A stretch of 10,916 bases of DNA from an uncultured Ruminococcus sp. (GTDB lineage Bacteria; Bacillota; Clostridia; Oscillospirales; Ruminococcaceae), in the NCBI GenBank assembly GCA_900545125.1, contig UQXS01000069.1, positions 1-10,916 on the forward strand, in the 5' to 3' direction. Below the pieces are notes generated by a model. That model was not told the DNA's origin. It searched no databases and saw only the letters and a list, made by a program, of their open reading frames with translations. A program made the position numbers and the translations under genes. Shown one piece after another: positions 8,715-10,916 of this stretch (positions are counted from its first letter, which is position 1; the number at the start of each line of letters is the position of its first letter).

Positions 8715-8741
8715 GGAGTAAGCTATTGATAAGCTTACCCC
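8715..8741 (-). terminator. hairpin between lanA and lanM, likely attenuating terminator
   Basis: On the minus strand GGGGTAAGCT (8741-8732) pairs with AGCTTACTCC (8724-8715) through a 7-base loop: ten pairs including one G-U. It is followed by TTTATACTA, a weak U-tract. The position, about 33 bases after the lanA stop, and the weak tail fit a leaky terminator that gives a large excess of precursor mRNA over lanM mRNA, as in many lantibiotic operons. Confidence 0.7.
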
Positions 8742-8773
8742 ATTATAACTACATAATATGTTTTAATAAACAA

Positions 8774-8989
8774 TTAGCACTTAAAGCCGAAGCACTCATA
8801 AGATACTGTCCAGTATGCACCGCAGTTTCTCTTATCAGACATTCTGGCTGTAATACCAGCAGTAAGTGCAGTCAATGGAATAATAATAGATGAACCACCG
8901 CCGTTAACTTCACCAAGTTCCTGTGACTCAAGCTCGGCAGCAAGTGTTCCAACTGTTTCGTCAACGATAGACTTCTTCATTTCCTTCAT
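8774..8989 (-). CDS. lanA: LanA: class II lanthipeptide precursor with double-glycine leader
   Basis: This 71-residue precursor has a leader of residues 1-31, acidic and helical, with L20 (-12), E24 (-8), L25 (-7), V28 (-4) and G30-G31 (-2,-1), the consensus cut by C39 LanT proteases. The 40-residue core (32-71) starts GSSIIIPLTALTAGITARMS and ends NCGAYWTVSYECFGFKC. It holds Ser33, 34, 51, 63; Thr40, 43, 47, 61; and Cys56, 66, 71. T61-x-S63-x-E65-C66 is the TxSxEC lipid II-binding motif shared by lacticin 481-type and mersacidin-type peptides. By analogy I infer rings S51-C56, T61-C66 and S63-C71, leaving five dehydratable residues free. The ATG at 8989 is chosen because AGGAGG (9003-8998) is 8 bases upstream; an upstream in-frame ATG at 9124 lacks leader character. 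It lies just ahead of lanM. It resembles the alpha class at its C-terminus but not at its N-terminus. Confidence 0.94.
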   Translation of the reverse strand: MKEMKKSIVDETVGTLAAELESQELGEVNGGGSSIIIPLTALTAGITARMSDKRNCGAYWTVSYECFGFKC

Positions 8990-9126
8990 TACATTCACCT
9001 CCTGATTTTCACATATCGGAACTGAGCAGTATACTTCTCCCGGGACGCTCATACCGATTATAAATTGAAGTTTCAGGGAAAATGTTAATGTCGGATCAAT
9101 AACTTTTTCACACGTCCGCTTCAACG
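8990..9126 (-). promoter_or_regulatory. structured lanA 5' leader, with a stem-loop next to the ribosome binding site
   Basis: If transcription starts about 7 bases after the -10 at 9138-9133, the lanA mRNA has a leader of roughly 135 bases. A stem-loop covers 9058-9015: ATCGG with CCGAT and TGAGC with GCTCA, separated by a small internal loop and closing a 19-base loop that itself contains TCCCGGGA. It ends 11 bases before the AGGAGG at 9003-8998. It could protect the mRNA from decay or control ribosome access. The 16-base element at 9104-9089 also lies in this leader. Confidence 0.55.
9089..9104 (-). repeat. 16-bp repeat element, copy 1 (lanA leader)
   Basis: TGTCGGATCAATAACT is identical to the copy at 9276-9291 and in the same orientation on the plus strand. 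It lies about 20-40 bases downstream of the predicted lanA transcription start. In the lanA mRNA it reads as the complement, AGTTATTGATCCGACA. A weak dyad (GTTA-AT against ATCAATAAC) surrounds it. Candidate operator or RNA pairing site. Confidence 0.7.
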
Positions 9127-9132
9127 ATATAC

Positions 9133-9161
9133 ATCATACCACGCTATCTGAAACATTTCAA
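9133..9161 (-). promoter_or_regulatory. sigma-A type promoter for the lan operon
   Basis: On the minus strand, -35 TTGAAA (9161-9156) and -10 TATGAT (9138-9133) are separated by 17 bases. TG one base before the -10 gives an extended -10. It is the best minus-strand promoter upstream of lanA and should drive lanA and, by read-through, lanM to lanG. The near-consensus sequence suggests that control may work by repression or at the RNA level, not only by activation. Confidence 0.75.
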
Positions 9162-9235
9162 TACTTTTTCGTTGAAAGGTGCTTTTTTTAGCGTAAACGG
9201 TTTTTTTCTGTTTTTATCCAATTTTCATTAAACAC

Positions 9236-9263
9236 TTGACAATTCTTTATACTGTGGTATAAT
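9236..9263 (+). promoter_or_regulatory. consensus sigma-A promoter of the zinc-ribbon gene
   Basis: -35 TTGACA (9236-9241) and -10 TATAAT (9258-9263), both perfect, are separated by 16 bases, with an extended-10 TG at 9254-9255. It is divergent from the lanA promoter, about 75 bases between the two -35 boxes. It shares the GTGGTATRAT form of the -10 region with the lanA promoter. Confidence 0.85.
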
Positions 9264-9266
9264 ATA

Positions 9267-9291
9267 AGTATTGATTGTCGGATCAATAACT
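9267..9291 (+). repeat. 16-bp repeat element, copy 2, within a dyad at the transcription start
   Basis: TGTCGGATCAATAACT at 9276-9291 is the second copy of the element found at 9089-9104. Here it forms the right half of a dyad: AGTATTGAT (9267-9275), six bases TGTCGG, then ATCAATAACT (9282-9291). The left half equals the right half less one base. Starting four bases after the -10, this is a classic repressor position. A second dyad, GGATATC (9293-9299) with GATATCC (9313-9319), follows in the leader. Confidence 0.7.
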
Positions 9292-9368
9292 CGGATATCC
9301 TTTGTTAAATACGATATCCATATCACACGCTCTGCATAACATCATTCTTGGTTATGTGAGGTGAGTAA

Positions 9369-9533
9369 ATGCAGAAGTTCTGTAAAAAATGCAAAAAAGC
9401 TTATGATTCGTCTGTAAAGAAGTGTCCCGAATGCGGGAATAAGCTCAAGAAAGAGTATACCGCTGAAGAGATTAAGGAAATGGATAACGCAGTTATTAGA
9501 GATACCTTTACTACGATGTACACTCTTTTCTGA
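9369..9533 (+). CDS. 54-residue zinc-ribbon microprotein
   Basis: A small plus-strand gene encodes 54 residues beginning MQKFCKKCKKAYDSS. Two CxxC knuckles, C5-K-K-C8 and C19-P-E-C22, are ten residues apart and followed by GNKLKK: a typical treble-clef or zinc-ribbon zinc site. The rest is a charged helix-like segment and a short tail ending TMYTLF. It is rich in Lys, so nucleic acid or protein binding is possible. The ATG at 9369 has GAGG (9358-9361) 7 bases upstream. The gene is a complete unit: perfect promoter at 9236-9263, dyads in the leader, terminator at 9544-9577. It is opposite in direction to the lantibiotic genes and sits between the sensor kinase and lanA. I do not recognise a named family. 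A role in regulating the cluster is an inference from position and from the 16-bp element shared with the lanA leader. Confidence 0.8.
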   Translation: MQKFCKKCKKAYDSSVKKCPECGNKLKKEYTAEEIKEMDNAVIRDTFTTMYTLF

Positions 9534-9543
9534 CATCATAACA

Positions 9544-9577
9544 AAAAACAGCACTCCCATACGAGAGTGCTGTTTTT
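9544..9577 (+). terminator. strong intrinsic terminator, probably bidirectional
   Basis: AAAAACAGCACTC (9544-9556) pairs perfectly with GAGTGCTGTTTTT (9565-9577) around an 8-base loop, ending in a U-tract. It lies 10 bases after the zinc-ribbon stop. The A-run on the left arm gives a U-tract on the minus strand as well, so it should also stop transcripts arriving from the kinase side and insulate the lanA promoter. Confidence 0.92.
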
Positions 9578-9608
9578 CTGCTCAGTTCATATACAGCGAG
9601 CGTCACTT

Positions 9609-9771
9609 AGAACTTGTTCTCATAGGATTTGTGCGTAAATTTTCGAGCATGATCTTTCCGAAAGCAAGGAGAAAAAGCGAAAGCATACTGTCGTATGGTG
9701 AGCTTTTTCAACGAAGCAACCGGTAAAATTTGCCGGAAAAATGCGTGCAATATTCTATTAGAACAAGTTCT
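9609..9771. mobile_element. 163-bp MITE-like element with 17-bp terminal inverted repeats
   Basis: The ends are AGAACTTGTTCTCATAG (9609-9625) and its inverted copy CTATTAGAACAAGTTCT (9755-9771), with one mismatch. The outer 12 bases are nearly palindromic themselves. The interior also folds back: GAAAAAGC (9671-9678) pairs with GCTTTTTC (9702-9709), with GCATACTGTCGTATGG inside, and outer A/T-rich arms continue the pairing. There is no transposase, so it would be a non-autonomous element moved in trans, or a mobile hairpin. I see no clear target duplication. Confidence 0.7.
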
Positions 9772-9868
9772 TAAATATGTGTTATCTGAAAAGTCTCCAG
9801 ATCCAGTCGATAGAAAGAACTATGAAATTCATAAACAATCCTCCTTGATGTTTTTTCTGTGGTTTGTA

Positions 9869-10077
9869 ATTAAGGCAACACCGCACAAAGATTGTGCGTC
9901 AGATGCGCCGTCAGATTTTTTTGTCAGATTGCATAAAAATTTCGCAGGTATACTGACGTACCCCAAGGGCACTTCCTTCGGGCGTATGTCAAGAAATTTT
10001 TGTGTAAGATGACGGAAAATATGAAAGCAGATGACGTACAAAGCCGTCATGCGTGCTTTGTGCGGTGTTGCCTTAAT
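9869..10077. mobile_element. 209-bp MITE-like element with perfect 22-bp terminal inverted repeats
   Basis: The ends at 9869-9890 and 10056-10077 are perfect inverted repeats, beginning AAGGCAACACCGCACAAAG after a short ATT. The inner sequence also folds back on itself: CCGTCA near 9908 with TGACGG near 10010, and AAAAATTTC near 9935 with GAAATTTTT near 9991. It has no transposase. Spurious reading frames on both strands come from this element and should not be annotated as genes. I recall similar sequences in several gut clostridia, which I cannot check here. Confidence 0.85.
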
Positions 10078-10120
10078 GTCTGCTCAATGCCGCACATGGA
10101 CAAAATGAACGTGACATAAA

Positions 10121-10169
10121 GAATTGTGTATGCACAAATATGGGATTTGCGCTTCCCTGAACACAATTC
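10121..10169 (-). ncRNA. long hairpin, candidate 3' end of a small RNA
   Basis: GAATTGTGT (10121-10129) pairs with ACACAATTC (10161-10169), and inside it GCACAAAT (10132-10139) pairs with ATTTGCGC (10145-10152) with one mismatch and a 5-base loop. Read on the minus strand it is followed by TTTATG. With the promoter at 10240-10212 the transcript would be about 85-90 bases with no open frame. It may be a small RNA, or a leader hairpin left behind when the adjacent MITE inserted. No family is recognised. Confidence 0.4.
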
Positions 10170-10173
10170 ATCT

Positions 10174-10198
10174 CAATAACCGACGCCGGACAGTTATT
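10174..10198. repeat. CAATAAC / GTTATT dyad downstream of the 10240-10212 promoter
   Basis: CAATAAC (10174-10180) and GTTATT (10193-10198) form an inverted repeat around CGACGCCGGACA. It lies just downstream of the predicted start from the 10240-10212 promoter. On the minus strand GTTATTGA is shared with both copies of the 16-bp element. It may be a degenerate third site or a coincidence. Confidence 0.4.
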
Positions 10199-10211
10199 AA
10201 GTATAGTCTAA

Positions 10212-10240
10212 ATTATAGGAGAATATAACAAAAAAATCAA
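10212..10240 (-). promoter_or_regulatory. minus-strand promoter in the kinase-MITE spacer
   Basis: -35 TTGATT (10240-10235) and -10 TATAAT (10217-10212) are 17 bases apart. It reads away from the kinase towards the lan operon, but no gene follows before the bidirectional terminator at 9577-9544. It may serve a small RNA or be an old promoter cut off by MITE insertion. Confidence 0.55.
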
Positions 10241-10293
10241 TATTTTCACGGTGACTGGTCAGATTTCACGTCTGAACGGTATCTTGTGCACGT

Positions 10294-10916
10294 TTAGTCA
10301 TTTTCAGTAAGCACGTTGAAAAGCAGTATTTCAACCATTACAATTCCATCAGAATATTTCATGTCAAACTCTCCTCCGAGGCGCTCTATACAGGCACAGA
10401 CATTTCTGAGTCCATATCCATGGCCCTCCTGTGTCTTACTCGAAACATACTGTTTTCCCTTCATGACCGGCTCATTTAAAGCACTATTACTGAGTTTAAT
10501 AATCAGATTAGTCCCTAAATATCCCATGGTGAGTTCTATTTGCTTTTCATCTGTCTCTTCTGCGGCTTCATAGGCATTGTTGAGAATATTGGAGAATATC
10601 GTACATATATCAAAAGAGGAAATCACTGTACTATCATAAAAATGCCCTGAACATTTCAGATGTACATCACTGAATTTTGAGGAAAGTTCAGTTATTATTG
10701 CATTTATAAGACCGCTTCCGGTATCAAAATTTATTTTCATATCCTCAAAATTCTCTGTGACTCTCTGAAGATGCAGTTCAAATTCTTCTGTCTTGTTCTC
10801 CTTGTACAGCTTATTCATACACATCAGATGATACTTCATATCATGGCGGAAAGCTTTTGTGTTATTCTCTTTTTCAAGCAGCATAAGGTAATACTTCTCC
10901 TGATTGCGAAGCATCC
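10294..10916 (-). CDS. AgrC-like GHKL sensor histidine kinase, C-terminal part (N-terminus outside window)
   Basis: The C-terminal 206 or more residues of a sensor kinase are present; the frame is open to the window edge, so the Met at 10914 is internal and the membrane sensor domain is missing from view. Counting from that Met, the phosphoacceptor is His24 in FRHDMKYHL, the N-box is NILNNAYEAAE (109-119) and the G-box is GHGYGL (164-169). The FRHD form with N-box LNNA.EA belongs to the AgrC/ComD class (HPK10), which senses peptides and partners with LytTR-type response regulators. No regulator gene lies between the kinase and the lan operon, so I expect it upstream, outside the window. Its position suggests that it controls this cluster, perhaps by sensing the lantibiotic itself or a pheromone. 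It is separated from lanA by about 1.3 kb with two MITEs and the zinc-ribbon gene. Confidence 0.95.
   Translation of the reverse strand, partial: MLRNQEKYYLMLLEKENNTKAFRHDMKYHLMCMNKLYKENKTEEFELHLQRVTENFEDMKINFDTGSGLINAIITELSSKFSDVHLKCSGHFYDSTVISSFDICTIFSNILNNAYEAAEETDEKQIELTMGYLGTNLIIKLSNSALNEPVMKGKQYVSSKTQEGHGYGLRNVCACIERLGGEFDMKYSDGIVMVEILLFNVLTEND

Larger units (their letters stand above)
8585..8773 (-). promoter_or_regulatory. lanA-lanM intergenic spacer with two hairpins (overview)
   Basis: This 189-base spacer separates the precursor gene from lanM and contains no open frame I can support. On the minus strand it holds, in order, a GC-richer 10-bp hairpin (8741-8715), an 11-bp tandem repeat (8704-8683), a long imperfect inverted repeat (8686-8626) and the lanM ribosome binding site (8598-8594). 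A TTGACA occurs at about 8643-8638 but has no matching -10 at the usual distance, so I do not call a separate lanM promoter. The likely job is to let most transcripts end after lanA and a minority continue into lanM. Confidence 0.6.

Noticed and set aside
9057..9062. TATAAT on the minus strand as an alternative lanA -10, with copy 1 of the 16-bp element as an upstream activator site
   Set aside because: The -35 position reads ACATTT, a poor match, and the hexamer lies in the stem-loop region; the TTGAAA-17-TATGAT promoter upstream is far better. It remains possible if lanA is activator-dependent.
8774..9124. Longer lanA start giving 116 residues
   Set aside because: The extra 45 residues cover the predicted leader RNA and lack a ribosome binding site, while the ATG at 8989 has a perfect AGGAGG at 8 bases and a typical leader.
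9342..9560. 72-residue minus-strand frame opposite the zinc-ribbon gene
   Set aside because: It begins in the terminator, has no ribosome binding site, and runs antisense to a gene with promoter, ribosome binding site and terminator.
9695..10012. 105-residue plus-strand open frame
   Set aside because: It spans parts of both foldback elements and the spacer between them, without a ribosome binding site or recognisable domain.
9829..10050. 73-residue minus-strand open frame with a protein-like look
   Set aside because: It lies almost wholly inside the 209-bp inverted-repeat element, has no ribosome binding site, and is best explained as chance coding in a repeated sequence.
1..10916. CRISPR array, tRNA, rRNA or a second precursor peptide gene
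   Set aside because: I looked in all intergenic stretches and saw no regularly spaced repeats, no cloverleaf or rRNA sequence, and no other short frame with a double-glycine leader and Cys-rich core.

Overview
The window carries a nearly complete class II lanthipeptide (lantibiotic) gene cluster from a low-GC Gram-positive bacterium, most likely a gut or rumen Ruminococcus-type clostridium. Supporting signs are strong AGGAGG ribosome binding sites, sigma-A type promoters, an AgrC-like sensor kinase, a YD-repeat (RHS) fragment, and short foldback elements of a kind I associate with Ruminococcus genomes. The genus call is an inference.

Layout, read along the minus strand (right to left). 10914-10294: the C-terminal part of a GHKL sensor histidine kinase, cut by the window edge. 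10293-9578: a gene-free stretch holding a promoter, a hairpin that may end a small RNA, and two MITE-like inverted-repeat elements. 9369-9533 (plus strand): a 54-residue zinc-ribbon protein with its own consensus promoter and strong terminator, divergent from the lantibiotic genes. 9161-8990: the lanA promoter and a structured leader. 8989-8774: the precursor peptide LanA. 8773-8585: a hairpin-rich spacer that probably attenuates read-through. 8584-5546: the LanM synthetase. 5544-4786: a flavodoxin-fold reductase with a compact Fe-S-type cysteine motif. 4789-2666: LanT, a C39 protease/ABC exporter. 2644-293: the LanFEG self-immunity transporter. 240-1: the tail of a YD-repeat gene with no 5' end.

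How it works together. LanA (71 aa) has a leader ending in a double-glycine site and a 40-residue core with 4 Ser, 4 Thr and 3 Cys. LanM dehydrates Ser/Thr and closes thioether rings. LanT removes the leader and exports the product, and LanFEG protects the producer. The kinase probably senses the product or another peptide.

Most interesting points: (1) the flavoprotein encoded between lanM and lanT, together with five Ser/Thr left without a Cys partner, suggests dehydro-residues reduced to D-amino acids; (2) the core joins a C-terminal lipid II-binding TxSxEC motif to a Cys-free hydrophobic N-terminal half; (3) an identical 16-bp element lies in the leaders of both divergent transcripts, in opposite orientation, so it could be a shared operator or a site of RNA-RNA pairing; (4) a zinc-ribbon microprotein is embedded in the control region; (5) the cluster abuts a truncated RHS gene, as if inserted there.
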